A stretch of 64,000 nt of DNA from Salipiger mangrovisoli. GTDB taxonomy: Bacteria; Pseudomonadota; Alphaproteobacteria; Rhodobacterales; Rhodobacteraceae. The translations under genes were made by a program, and so were the position numbers. The DNA lies in contig NZ_JADFFK010000021.1 of assembly GCF_015223355.1 (NCBI RefSeq), positions 62,001 to 126,000 on the forward strand, read 5' to 3'. Positions 43,116 through 53,725 of the stretch are shown here, in pieces. Position 1 is the first letter of the stretch. Each line of letters opens with the position of its first letter. The notes below the pieces were generated by a model. The model made no database searches and was not told where the DNA came from. It worked only from the letters and a program-made list of their open reading frames with translations.

Positions 43116-44894
43116 TCAGAGCGGGAAGAACAGCGGGATCAGCGCAGAGGCGAGGATGCCCATGGTCAGGTTCAGCGGCACACCGACCTTCAGGAAGTCC
43201 GAGAAGCGGTAGCCGCCGGGGCCGTAGACCAGCGTGTTGGTCTGGTAGCCGATCGGCGTGGCGAAGCTGCAGGAGGCCGCCACCATCACCGCGACCACCA
43301 GCGGCCGCGGATCGATCCCGAGGTGATGCGCGAGGCCGATGGCGATCGGCGTGACCACCACGGCGACGGCGTTGTTGCTCACCGCCTCGGTCAGGATCGA
43401 GGTCATCAGGAAGACCGCCCAGACCAGCAGTGGCCCCGGCAGGGTCTCGAGCAGCGGCGCCACCGCGCCCACGATCAGCTGCACCGCGCCCGAGCTTTCC
43501 AGCGCCGCGCCGATGGCGAGCATGGCGAAGATGAGCGCCAGCAGCTGGCCCTCGACAAACGAAAATGCCTCGTCGCTGTCGATGCAGCGGGTGAAGAGCA
43601 CCACAGCCACGGCGATCACCGCCAGCGCGAGGATCGGCGCGACGCCGAGCGACGCCAGCAGCACGATGCCGCCCATGGCACCGATCGCCACCGGCGCATG
43701 GCCGCGGCGGAAGGCGCGGGCCGAGGGGCGCGAGACGTCGACCAGTTCCATCTCCTCGGCCAGCCGCTTGATGTCCTCGGGGGCGCCTTCGAGCAGCAGC
43801 GTGTCGCCGACGCGAACCACCAGCTCGTCGATCTTGCGGCCGATGTTCTGGTTCCGCCGGTGCACCGCCAGCGGGTAGACCCCGAAGCGCCGGCGCAGGC
43901 GCAGCCCGCCGAGACTGCGGCCGACCATCTTGCAGCCGGGCGAGATCAGCACCTCGACCGTGGTGGTTTCCTTGGCCGAGACCTGGTCGACACGCTTGAG
44001 CGACTTGTTGCGCTGCAGCGACAGCAGCTCGGTCATCTGGGTGCGCAGGACGACGCGGTCGCCGACCTGCAGCGTCACCCCTTCGAGGTTCCGGCGCAGC
44101 GACTCGTCGCCGCGCACCACGTCGACCAGCCGCACCCCCTCGCGCTTGAAGAGCTGGACCCCCAGCACCTCGCGGCCGATGAGGTCGGAATCGGGCGGGA
44201 TCACCGCCTCGGTGAAGAACTTCATGCGCGAGCGGTCCGACAGCATCCCGGCCATGGAATGGCGATCCGGCAGCAGGAAGCGTCCCACCAGCGTCAGGTA
44301 AAGCATCCCCCAGGCGACCAGGATGACCGCGAGCGGCGTGACCTCGAAGATGCTGAAGGCCTCGAGCCCCTGCGCCCGCGCCACGCCGTCCACCAGCAGG
44401 TTGGTCGAGGTGCCGATGAGCGTGGTGGTGCCGCCGAGGATCGCCGCGTAGCTGAGCGGAATCAGCAACTTGGAAGGTTGCAGGCCGAGCGACTTCGAGA
44501 TTTGCACGAAGACCGGCAGCATCAGCACCACGACCGGCGTGTTGTTCATGAAGGCCGAGGCGAGGATCACCACGCCCATGATCACCGCCATGGCTTTCTT
44601 CGGCCGCCGCTGCACCTGCGCCTGCGCATAGGTGGCAAAAGTGTCGAGCGCGCCGGTGCGCACCAGCGCCCCCATCACCACGAACATTGCCGCGATGGTC
44701 CAGGGTGCCGGATTTGACAGAACCGAAAGCGCGTCCTGATAGGGCAGCACCCCCATGGCGAGCAGGAAGGCGGTGCCCCCTATGGCCACCACTTCGGTCG
44801 GATAGGTTTCACGGATAAAGAGGATGAACATGGCCAGAACCGTGCCAATCGTCATCCATGCCTGCGCCGTCTGGCTCAGATCGAGAAAATTCAT
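43116..44894 (-). CDS. SLC13 family permease with two TrkA-C domains
   Basis: A 592-residue membrane transporter. The N-terminal helices (GVLPYQDALSVLSNPAPW, MNNTPVVVLMLPVF, GGTTTLIGTSTNLLV) are the DASS/SLC13 half, and the second half repeats it (TEAVSNNAVAVVVTPIAIGLA, FATPIGYQTNTLV). Between them (residues about 215-390) lie two RCK-type TrkA-C domains, e.g. KREGVRLVDVVRGDESLRRNLEG. The domain order is that of sulfate/dicarboxylate or ion transporters; the substrate is unknown. It overlaps the EamA gene by 4 nt. Confidence 0.88.
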   Translation of the reverse strand: MNFLDLSQTAQAWMTIGTVLAMFILFIRETYPTEVVAIGGTAFLLAMGVLPYQDALSVLSNPAPWTIAAMFVVMGALVRTGALDTFATYAQAQVQRRPKKAMAVIMGVVILASAFMNNTPVVVLMLPVFVQISKSLGLQPSKLLIPLSYAAILGGTTTLIGTSTNLLVDGVARAQGLEAFSIFEVTPLAVILVAWGMLYLTLVGRFLLPDRHSMAGMLSDRSRMKFFTEAVIPPDSDLIGREVLGVQLFKREGVRLVDVVRGDESLRRNLEGVTLQVGDRVVLRTQMTELLSLQRNKSLKRVDQVSAKETTTVEVLISPGCKMVGRSLGGLRLRRRFGVYPLAVHRRNQNIGRKIDELVVRVGDTLLLEGAPEDIKRLAEEMELVDVSRPSARAFRRGHAPVAIGAMGGIVLLASLGVAPILALAVIAVAVVLFTRCIDSDEAFSFVEGQLLALIFAMLAIGAALESSGAVQLIVGAVAPLLETLPGPLLVWAVFLMTSILTEAVSNNAVAVVVTPIAIGLAHHLGIDPRPLVVAVMVAASCSFATPIGYQTNTLVYGPGGYRFSDFLKVGVPLNLTMGILASALIPLFFPL

Positions 44895-45841
44895 GCCTGC
44901 AAATCGCCTGTCACTGCGCGCCTGGTGTCATTCTTAGCGTATGTATCGGCGCTTACAAGGAACCGGCGCGGTCGCGGCTGCACCAGCGCCATGCCTGCCA
45001 ACATCATGAGCAGCGCCCCCCATATCGCCCCGCCGTAACTCTCGCCGAGAAAGAGCATTGCCCAGAAAACTCCGAAAAGAGTTACCAGATAGCTGACCTG
45101 CACCGCAAATACCGCGCCGGAGGCGGCGACCAGTGCGACGTAGCCGGAATAGGCCAGCGCGTGAATCCCGGAGCCGGCCAGGATGGCAAACTCCGGCGCG
45201 CCCCAGGGGCCGCGCGGATCGATGAACTGGCCGGTTGCCAGAGCCAGTGGCAAGACAATCCCCGCCCCCAGCGCCGAAGCGCCGGCGAGCAGCTTCACCG
45301 GGTCGAGCCCCCCCGTGCCCCAGCGCCCCACCACGTTGCCCTCGATCGCGTAGAAGACCGAGGAGATCAGCGCCACCGGGATCCAGCGTGCCATGTCCGG
45401 GTCGGGCAGGCTGGTCTCGGGCAGCACCAGCAGCGCCACCGCCCCCAGCCCAAGCGAGAGGCCGGCAAGGCGACGCCAGGCGAAGCGGTCGGTGCCGAGC
45501 GCCAGCGCCAGCGGGAAGGTGAACATCGGGACCGCCGAAAGCAGGATCGAGATCAGCCCCGACGGCAGGTGCACGGCGGCGGTATAGGACGAGATGCCGG
45601 GCAGCACGGTGCCCGCCAGAGCGACGAAAAGCAGCAGCGGCAGGTCCCGGCGCGAAAAGCGCAGGCTGCGCCCGCGCAGCAGCGTCACCGCCCCGAACAG
45701 CAGCGCGCCCAGAGTCAGCTGCCAGAACAGGATGCCAACATGGCGATACCCTTCCGACACGGCGGTCTTGGCCAGCGGCTGGCCCGCCCCCCAAAGCGCA
45801 CCGACCGCGATCAGTGCCAGAAAGGGCAAGGCCCGGTTCAT
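44891..45841 (-). CDS. EamA/DMT family transporter
   Basis: A 316-residue protein with ten hydrophobic helices arranged as two EamA repeats (LIAVGALWGAGQPLAKTAV; VSYLVTLFGVFWAMLFLGES). DMT transporters export metabolites such as amino acids; substrate unknown. Its start codon shares a base with the upstream ymdB stop (TGATG) and its stop overlaps the SLC13 start, so three genes are translationally coupled. Confidence 0.88.
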   Translation of the reverse strand: MNRALPFLALIAVGALWGAGQPLAKTAVSEGYRHVGILFWQLTLGALLFGAVTLLRGRSLRFSRRDLPLLLFVALAGTVLPGISSYTAAVHLPSGLISILLSAVPMFTFPLALALGTDRFAWRRLAGLSLGLGAVALLVLPETSLPDPDMARWIPVALISSVFYAIEGNVVGRWGTGGLDPVKLLAGASALGAGIVLPLALATGQFIDPRGPWGAPEFAILAGSGIHALAYSGYVALVAASGAVFAVQVSYLVTLFGVFWAMLFLGESYGGAIWGALLMMLAGMALVQPRPRRFLVSADTYAKNDTRRAVTGDLQA

Positions 45842-46653
45842 CAGGGACCGGCCTGCTCCAGCCGCCCGCCTTGGCGCACCATGCGCACCGAGGTCGCCTT
45901 GCCGGTGCGGTCATCGGTCTCGACCAGCACGCCGGAGAGGGTCGCCTCTCCCAGCGCCGGTTGGAAGCGGGTCTTGCCCATGCCGGTGACGAAGCGGCGC
46001 ATCGGCTCGGCCTTGTCCATGCCGATCACCGAGTTGTAATCGCCGCACATGCCGGCGTCGGTCAGGTAGCCGGTGCCGCCGGGCAGGATCTGCGCATCGC
46101 CAGTAGGCACATGGGTGTGGGTGCCGACCACAAGGCTGGCGCGGCCGTCGCAGAAATGGCCCATGCCCATCTTTTCCGAGGTCGCCTCGCAATGCACGTC
46201 GACGAGGATCATCTGCGCCTGCCCGCCGAGCGGATGGCGGCGCAGCACCTCGTCCACCGCCGAGAAGGGATCGGCGAAGGCGCGCTTCATGAAGACCTGC
46301 CCCAGCACCTGCAGCACCAGCACCTTGCGCCCGCGGCGGTCGGTGTAGAGCGCCGCGCCCCGGCCCGGTGCCTGCTTGGCGAAGTTGAGCGGGCGGATGA
46401 TCCGCGGCTCGCTTTCGATGTAGGTGAGCATTTCCTTCTGGTCGAAGGCATGGTCCCCGAGCGTCACCACGTCGGCCCCGGCCTCGAGAATCAACTTTGC
46501 ATGTGCACCGGTCAGCCCGGTGCCGCTTGACGCGTTCTCGCCGTTGACCACGACGAAATCGAGTTTCCAGTCTTCGCGCAGGCGGGGCAGGGTTTCGGCG
46601 ATGGCGGCCCGCCCGGCGCGGCCCATCACGTCCCCAAGAAAGAGTGTTCTCAT
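45841..46653 (-). CDS. YmdB-type metallophosphoesterase (TIGR00282 family)
   Basis: A 270-residue phosphodiesterase with LGDVMGRAGRAA, VVNGENASSGTGLT, LGDHAFDQKE, VDVHCEATSEK and VGTHTHVPT, the metal-binding set of this family. Bacillus YmdB hydrolyses 2',3'-cyclic nucleotides and has a regulatory role. It is the first gene of the ymdB-EamA-SLC13 operon. Confidence 0.93.
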   Translation of the reverse strand: MRTLFLGDVMGRAGRAAIAETLPRLREDWKLDFVVVNGENASSGTGLTGAHAKLILEAGADVVTLGDHAFDQKEMLTYIESEPRIIRPLNFAKQAPGRGAALYTDRRGRKVLVLQVLGQVFMKRAFADPFSAVDEVLRRHPLGGQAQMILVDVHCEATSEKMGMGHFCDGRASLVVGTHTHVPTGDAQILPGGTGYLTDAGMCGDYNSVIGMDKAEPMRRFVTGMGKTRFQPALGEATLSGVLVETDDRTGKATSVRMVRQGGRLEQAGP

Positions 46654-46794
46654 ACGAGCATGGGTACGCGCGACCGGCGGGAAAGCAAAGCCCCTTTCGG
46701 TTGCCGCGCCCTGCCCCCTCGGAGCTGCGGAGGCAAGGTCGGGACCGCCTCCGGCGGGCGTATTTGGAAAGAGAAGAAGGCCCGCGAAGCGGCG

Positions 46795-48561
<1,767 letters not shown>

Positions 48562-48740
48562 GATTCGGTCACCTGAACAAGGACTTGCGGAGGCAAGCTC
48601 AGGTTGCGCCCAAAATTCGGGCAGAACATCACGCGAACATTACAGTTTTGACATGAACCTCCGAAAAATTTCGGCGGATTTTCGCCGGTTCCGGGAAGTT
48701 CAAATTTTCTTCGCTTTGTCGTTTTTGCCTGCTTTTGCAT

Positions 48741-48754
48741 TGTCGTGCACGACA
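48741..48754. promoter_or_regulatory. Perfect 14-bp palindrome upstream of the CHAP lipoprotein gene
   Basis: TGTCGTGCACGACA lies 47 nt upstream of the start at 48801, in AT-richer intergenic DNA that also has CCGAAAAATTTCGG (48661-48674). It could be an operator for a dimeric regulator; I do not recognise the site class. Confidence 0.4.
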
Positions 48755-48800
48755 GCCGCGAGAACAGCGGCAGCGAGCAGAAACAACGCCGAGGGACAAG

Positions 48801-49355
48801 ATGAGCGTGACACGCGCCGCCGCACAGAAGTGCGGATTGCCAATCGTTTGTGCAATTCTATTGATGACCGCCGCCTGCTCCCGCTCCGTGCCGGAGATGC
48901 AGACCCTGTCCGATCTCGGGCTCGATGTAAGCCGGCAGGAACTGGCACTGCGCGAGGTCGAAGAGCTGCAGTCGCGGGGCCAGCGCGTCTGGTGCGTGCC
49001 CTACGCGCGCAACCTCAGCGGCATCGACATTCGCGGCAATGCCGAGACCTGGTGGGGCCAGGCCAAGGACATCTATGCCCGTGGCACGCAGCCGCTGGTC
49101 GGCTCGGTGATGGCCTTCAGCAAGACCCGCGCCATGCCGATGGGCCATGTTGCCGTGGTTTCCGACGTCGTGTCGCCGCGCGAGGTGCGCGTGGACCACG
49201 CCAACTGGCACCGCAACGAGGTTTCGCTTCAGATGGCGGTGATCGACGTCTCGCCGCGCAACGACTGGTCCGAGGTGCGCGTCGAAAGCAATCCCGGCAG
49301 CTTCGGCAGCATCTACCCGGTGAACGGCTTCATCTACCCCAAACGGCTCTACTGA
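48801..49355 (+). CDS. CHAP-domain lipoprotein
   Basis: A 184-residue lipoprotein (signal with LLMTAACS, Cys26) carrying a CHAP amidase/peptidase domain. WCVPYARNLSGIDI gives the catalytic Cys, GHVAVVSDVV the His, and DHANWH the third polar residue. CHAP enzymes cut peptidoglycan peptides. I chose ATG 48801, which has GAGGGACAAG upstream; an in-frame ATG at 48735 adds no signal-like residues. Confidence 0.85.
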   Translation: MSVTRAAAQKCGLPIVCAILLMTAACSRSVPEMQTLSDLGLDVSRQELALREVEELQSRGQRVWCVPYARNLSGIDIRGNAETWWGQAKDIYARGTQPLVGSVMAFSKTRAMPMGHVAVVSDVVSPREVRVDHANWHRNEVSLQMAVIDVSPRNDWSEVRVESNPGSFGSIYPVNGFIYPKRLY

Positions 49356-49459
49356 AGCCGTTTCCACTTTTCCCAAAATGACGAACAGCGCGGACCATCT
49401 GGCCGCGCTGCTTTGTTTTCTGCAAGCGGCGCCGCCCACGGGGGGCGGCGCTTTCCGGC

Positions 49460-50299
49460 TCAATCGTCGGCGACGCAGATTTGCTTCTGGGTGCCCAGGC
49501 CCGCAATGCCCAGTTCCACCGTGTCACCCGCCTTGAGATAGCGCGGCGGCTTGAAGCCGAGGCCAACGCCCGGAGGTGTGCCGGTCGAGATGATGTCGCC
49601 CGGCTCCAGCGTGAAGAACTGCGACAGGTAGGAGACAAGGAAGGGCACGCGGTAGACCATCGTGGCGGTCGAGCCGTCCTGCACGCGCTCGCCGTTCACC
49701 TCGAGCCACATGCCGAGGTTGTCGAAATCGCCCACTTCGTCCGGGGTCACCAGCCAGGGGCCGGTCGGGCCGAAGTTGTCCGAGGACTTGCCCTTCACCC
49801 ACTGGCCGGCGCGCTCGGCCTGGAATTCCCGCTCCGACACGTCGTTGATCAGGCAGAAGCCCGCGACGTGATCCATCGCGTCCTCTTCCTTGACGTATTT
49901 CGCAGTCTTGCCGATGACGAAGCCAAGCTCGACCTCCCAGTCGGTCTTGACCGAATTGCGCGGGATGATGATCGGATCGTTCGGGCCGCAGATCGCCGAG
50001 GTGAACTTGGCGAAGATCACCGGCTCGGGCGGCACATCCATGCCGCTCTCGGCGGCGTGGTCGGCGTAGTTCAGGCCGATGCAGATGAACTTGCGGGTGC
50101 CGCCGACGCAGGCACCGTAGCGCGGTTCACCCTCGACCAGCGGCAGCGAGGCCGGGTCGATCGACTTCAGCTTGTCGAGGTCCGTCAGCACATCGCCCGC
50201 GATGTCCGACACATGGCCCGAGAGGTCGCGCAGCTTGCCATCAGCATCGATCAGGCCGGGTTTCTCGGCGCCGCGTGCGCCGTAACGTGCGAGTTTCAT
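49460..50299 (-). CDS. Fumarylacetoacetate hydrolase family protein (2,4-diketo-3-deoxy-sugar-acid hydrolase-like)
   Basis: A 279-residue FAH-fold enzyme with IGLNYADHAAESGM, FAKFTSAICGPNDPI and WEVELGFVIGKTAKYV (metal-ligand Glu residues), and TGTPPGVGLGF. Last gene of a five-gene operon (mutarotase, split UxaA dehydratase, SDR, this). In the non-phosphorylative fucose/rhamnose pathway such an enzyme hydrolyses 2,4-diketo-3-deoxy-fuconate/rhamnonate to pyruvate and lactate. Context supports this more than the generic FAH label does. Confidence 0.85.
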   Translation of the reverse strand: MKLARYGARGAEKPGLIDADGKLRDLSGHVSDIAGDVLTDLDKLKSIDPASLPLVEGEPRYGACVGGTRKFICIGLNYADHAAESGMDVPPEPVIFAKFTSAICGPNDPIIIPRNSVKTDWEVELGFVIGKTAKYVKEEDAMDHVAGFCLINDVSEREFQAERAGQWVKGKSSDNFGPTGPWLVTPDEVGDFDNLGMWLEVNGERVQDGSTATMVYRVPFLVSYLSQFFTLEPGDIISTGTPPGVGLGFKPPRYLKAGDTVELGIAGLGTQKQICVADD

Positions 50300-50320
50300 T
50301 TTGAAAATCCTTTTGACGTC

Positions 50321-51067
50321 TTAGGTGGTCCAGCCGCCGTCGATGACGTGCGCCTGTCCGGTGGTGAAGCCGGATTCATCGGAGGCGAGATAGGCGACCA
50401 GCGCGGCCACCTCGTTCGGATCGCCCACCCGGCCCATCGGCTGGCGCGCGACGAAGGCCTTGAGCGCGCCCTCATAGTCGCCGGTGTCGCGCAGACGCTG
50501 GTGCAGCGAGGGGCTGTCGACCGTGCCGGGGCAGATGGCGTTGCAGCGTATGCCCCTGGTCACGTAGTCGGCCGCGATGCCCTTGGTCAGGCCGACGACC
50601 GCGGCCTTGGACGCCGAGTAGACGAGGCGGTTGACCGGGCCGGTGATCGGCCCCGCGACCGAGGACATGTTGATGATCGAGCCGCCGCCATTCTCCAGCA
50701 TCATCGGCAGGAAGGCGCGGATCATGCGGAACTGCGCCTTGGCGTTGAGATCGAAGGCGAAATCCCACTCGTCCTCGGTCGCGTCCATGAGCGTGCCGGC
50801 GTGCACGATGCCGGCGCAGTTGAACAGCACGTTGACCGGGCCGACCTCATCGGCAAAGGCCCTGATCGCCTCCCCGTCCAGCACGTTCAGCTTCTTGGCG
50901 GTGATCCCGTCGATCCGGCCAAGCTCTTCGAGCGCCGCGTCATTGATATCGGTGGCGATGACCTTGGCCCCCTCGGCGGCGAAACGCTCCGCCGTGGCGC
51001 GACCGATCCCCTGCCCGGCGGCGGTGATCACCGCCGTCTTGCCGGCAAGTCTTTGTTGAAGGTTCAT
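50321..51067 (-). CDS. SDR oxidoreductase, 2-keto-3-deoxy-sugar-acid dehydrogenase-like
   Basis: A 248-residue short-chain dehydrogenase with TAAGQGIGRATAERF (cofactor loop), NCAGIV, INMSSVAG (Ser) and YSASKAAVVGLTKGIA (Tyr/Lys), and ICPGTVDSPSL. Located between the UxaA pair and the FAH enzyme, it should oxidise 2-keto-3-deoxy-L-fuconate or -rhamnonate to the 2,4-diketo acid. Spacing to neighbours is 21 and 27 nt. Confidence 0.88.
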   Translation of the reverse strand: MNLQQRLAGKTAVITAAGQGIGRATAERFAAEGAKVIATDINDAALEELGRIDGITAKKLNVLDGEAIRAFADEVGPVNVLFNCAGIVHAGTLMDATEDEWDFAFDLNAKAQFRMIRAFLPMMLENGGGSIINMSSVAGPITGPVNRLVYSASKAAVVGLTKGIAADYVTRGIRCNAICPGTVDSPSLHQRLRDTGDYEGALKAFVARQPMGRVGDPNEVAALVAYLASDESGFTTGQAHVIDGGWTT

Positions 51068-51094
51068 TTTTCCTCCTTTTGCGTCATGCGCGCA

Positions 51095-52285
51095 TCATGC
51101 GGCGGGCAGGCAGGCCGGGCCAATGGGCTCGAAGCTCTTGTAGGTCAGGATGAACTCCCGATGCCCCAGAGCCTCGGACTTGGTCGGAGCGCCTGATGCC
51201 ACCGCGACAACGAGATCGCGGATCTCGCGGCCAACCTCCTCGATGCTGCGCTTACCTTCTATGATGTCCCCGGCGTTGACGTCCATGTCTTCGGAGAGAT
51301 TTCTGTAAGTCTGCGGGTTTGCGCAGATCTTTATGACCGGCGAAATGGCAGAACCGACCACCGAGCCGCGCCCGGTGACGAAGAGCGACAGATGCGCGCC
51401 GCTGGCGATCATCTCGACGATTTCGGCATTGTCCGAAATGTTCGGGAAGCCGAAGCGCACATCGCCGTCGGGCACCACGTCCATGAGGTAGAGCCCGCCG
51501 CGCGGCGGCAGGTCGCCGGGCTTGATCAGACCCGAGATCGGGCTGTCACCGGATTTGACATAGGCGCCGAGGCTCTTTTCTTCGATCGTCGAGAGCCCGC
51601 CCGCCGCGTTGCCCGCGGCGAAGCTGCCGTAACCCAGCGTGGCGTAGTACCGCTCGGCCTTCTGCACGCTCTCGCGCAGGGCCTGGCCCAGCGCGGGTGT
51701 CACCGCGCGCTCGGCCATGATCTCCTCGCAGCCGATCAATTCGCCGGTCTCTTCGAAGATGCAGGCCGCCCCCTCCCCCACCAGCAGGTCGAAGGCTTTG
51801 CCCGCCGCCGGGTTGCCGGAGATGCCCGATGTGCCGTCCGAGCCGCCGCAGACCGTGCCGATCACCAGCTCATCCACACCCATCGGAACGCGCGGCACCT
51901 CGGCCACCTGCGCCAGCACGCCGTGCACCCAATCGCGGCCCATCTGCACGGTCGAGGCGGTGCCTCCGGCCTTCTGGATCACCAGCGTCTTCACCGGCCG
52001 GCCCGAGGCCGAGACGGCCTCGGAGGCACGCACCTTGTCGAAGCTCTCGCAGCCGAGGCTGACGAAGAGCACCGCGCCGACGTTGGGATGCGTGCAGAGC
52101 CGGTCCATCATCCGCGCCGCGTATTCATTCGGGTAGCATCCGGGAAAGCCGATCAGTTGCACGTCGTCTTCGGGAAAACCCGAAACGATTTTCGAGGCAA
52201 CGAAATGCGCGCATTCCACCAGATAGGCGACGACCACCGTGTTGCGGATGCCCTTGCGCCCGTCCTGCCGCAGCCAGCCCTTCAT
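51095..52285 (-). CDS. UxaA family dehydratase, large (catalytic) part
   Basis: A 396-residue protein of the altronate/galactarate dehydratase C-terminal family. It has GYPNEYAARMM-like FPGCYPNEYAARMMDRLC, GCESFDKVRAS, GGSDGTSGISGNPAAGKAFD and PTKSEALGHREF. UxaA-type dehydratases use iron and act on sugar acids. The N-terminal SAF domain is a separate gene (52282-52629) overlapping by 4 nt. In this operon the substrate is probably a 6-deoxy sugar acid. Confidence 0.9.
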   Translation of the reverse strand: MKGWLRQDGRKGIRNTVVVAYLVECAHFVASKIVSGFPEDDVQLIGFPGCYPNEYAARMMDRLCTHPNVGAVLFVSLGCESFDKVRASEAVSASGRPVKTLVIQKAGGTASTVQMGRDWVHGVLAQVAEVPRVPMGVDELVIGTVCGGSDGTSGISGNPAAGKAFDLLVGEGAACIFEETGELIGCEEIMAERAVTPALGQALRESVQKAERYYATLGYGSFAAGNAAGGLSTIEEKSLGAYVKSGDSPISGLIKPGDLPPRGGLYLMDVVPDGDVRFGFPNISDNAEIVEMIASGAHLSLFVTGRGSVVGSAISPVIKICANPQTYRNLSEDMDVNAGDIIEGKRSIEEVGREIRDLVVAVASGAPTKSEALGHREFILTYKSFEPIGPACLPAA

Positions 52286-52629
52286 TGCGCCACCGCCGCC
52301 GACACCCCGTCGGCGTCCTGGAGCATGTGGGTCGGCGTGTAGGCGGAACGGATGTTGTGCACATGCACATGTGCCCCCGCCGGGATGGCCTCGGTCGCGA
52401 TGCCGATGGGCATGCCGTATTTAAGGATTTTTTCGCCCTCGGCGATGTCGCGACGGGCGATCTTATGGGCCAGCGGGATGGGACGGGTCAGCATCACCGA
52501 TCCTTGCTCGAGCGGCACATCGGTGCCCTCCGCAGCGCTCTCGCGAGCGACCAGCACGTTGTCCGCGGCGCTGAGCAGAAGAAAGGGGCCGATCATGGTG
52601 CTGCCGGGCTTGCGGGCGGTCTCAGTCAT
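52282..52629 (-). CDS. UxaA family dehydratase, small (SAF) part
   Basis: A 115-residue SAF-domain protein: PFLLLSAADNVLVARE, IPLAHKIARRDIAEGEKILKYG and IPAGAHVHVHNI. It is equivalent to the N-terminal domain of fused UxaA proteins and needs the large part for activity. Start and stop overlap both neighbours (8 nt with the mutarotase gene, 4 nt with the large part). Confidence 0.9.
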   Translation of the reverse strand: MTETARKPGSTMIGPFLLLSAADNVLVARESAAEGTDVPLEQGSVMLTRPIPLAHKIARRDIAEGEKILKYGMPIGIATEAIPAGAHVHVHNIRSAYTPTHMLQDADGVSAAVAQ

Positions 52630-52957
52630 GGTGAAAGACCTCCTCGGCTTCGGCCCACCATTCGCCTTCCTTTCGCGTGTCGAGCGGGCGCTGCAGGGGC
52701 ATGCAGCGAGACCACCAGTCCTGCGTTACCGGATCCGCCGCCATCTTTGCCATATCCGCCTCGAAATCGCTTCCGACATACTCGAAATACGCAAAGAGCA
52801 GATTTTCGGGCTCTTTCAGGAAGATCGAATAGTTGCGGATGTTGCAGGCCGAAATCATCTCCAGCACCTGTGGCCAAACGGCCGCGTGCAAGCGCTTGTA
52901 CTCGGCGATCCCCTCCGGATCGACCGCGATGATCTGGCCGTGGCGTTGGGCGGTCAT
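52622..52957 (-). CDS. L-rhamnose/L-fucose mutarotase-like protein
   Basis: A 111-residue RhaM/FucU-like dimeric alpha-beta barrel protein. It has YKRLHAAVWPQVLEMISACNIRNYSIFL, NLLFAYFEYVG and DWWSRCMPLQRPLD, the rhamnose-mutarotase signature. It interconverts sugar anomers before oxidation. First gene of the operon; ATG 52957. Direct repeats upstream (53015-53042) mark the probable promoter. Confidence 0.9.
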   Translation of the reverse strand: MTAQRHGQIIAVDPEGIAEYKRLHAAVWPQVLEMISACNIRNYSIFLKEPENLLFAYFEYVGSDFEADMAKMAADPVTQDWWSRCMPLQRPLDTRKEGEWWAEAEEVFHHD

Positions 52958-53014
52958 GTCATGTCCTTGGCGTTGCGGGCTGTGACGCGCTCCGGATCCC
53001 GCGATGTGCGAAAT

Positions 53015-53042
53015 ATTCATATCCGGATGGTTCATTCATATC
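53015..53042 (-). promoter_or_regulatory. Direct repeat upstream of the sugar operon
   Basis: ATTCATATC occurs twice (53015-53023 and 53034-53042), 19 bp apart, i.e. GATATGAAT repeated in the direction of the operon. The position (about 60-85 nt before the mutarotase start) fits a regulator site or promoter element. No regulator gene for the operon is seen in the window. Confidence 0.5.
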
Positions 53043-53224
53043 TAAACGCCAGACTCTTCGCCTGTCAACGCGGGCAGGCGCAGACAGGCTGCGGGGCTTC
53101 GCGGCGACTTTGCGGGTACCGGCAATCGGCGGGCGCTTCAGGCCAAGCCGGACGCGCCCCAGTGCACCGAGGCACCAAGGCACCAACCCCATCTATTTTC
53201 TGAAACATGCGCAAGGCACCGCGA

Positions 53225-53698
53225 TCAGCCCTCGGCCGCCTTGCGCATCTCCTCCTGGAACTGCACCCGCAGCTTCTTGCGGATCGCGGCCGCCCTGTGG
53301 CGTTTCTTTTCCAGCTCTGTTGCGACCGCAAGCGCGGGAACCTCGGCAGGGCGCCCCTCGTCATCCACCGCGACCATGGTGAAATAACACGAGTTGGTGT
53401 GGCGGCGCGTCCCCTTGCGGATGTCCTCGGCCTCGACGCGAATCCCGATTTCCATCGAGGTGCGCCCGGCATGGTTCACCTGCGCGCGGAAGGTCACCAG
53501 TTCCCCCACATTGATCGGCTGCTTGAAGGTCACCTGGTCCACAGAGAGAGTCACCGCATAGCGTCCCGAGAACCGCGAGGCACACGAAAAGGCAACGCGA
53601 TCGAGAAGGTTCAGCAGCGCGCCGCCGTGCACCTTGCCGCTGAAATTCGCCATGTCGGGCGTCATCAGCACGGTCATCTCGAGTTGGCGGGGGTCCAT
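53225..53698 (-). CDS. Acyl-CoA thioesterase (YciA-like hotdog fold)
   Basis: A 157-residue single hotdog-domain thioesterase. DMANFSGKVHGGALLNLLDR is the catalytic/CoA region, with SVDQVTFKQPINVGELV and NSCYFTMVAVDDEG. It hydrolyses acyl-CoA; chain length is unknown. I prefer ATG 53698 (MDPRQLEMT), preceded by AAGGAGCAAGCC, over a GTG at 53713. Confidence 0.9.
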   Translation of the reverse strand: MDPRQLEMTVLMTPDMANFSGKVHGGALLNLLDRVAFSCASRFSGRYAVTLSVDQVTFKQPINVGELVTFRAQVNHAGRTSMEIGIRVEAEDIRKGTRRHTNSCYFTMVAVDDEGRPAEVPALAVATELEKKRHRAAAIRKKLRVQFQEEMRKAAEG

Positions 53699-53725
53699 GG
53701 CTTGCTCCTTCACTGGCCGATTGTC

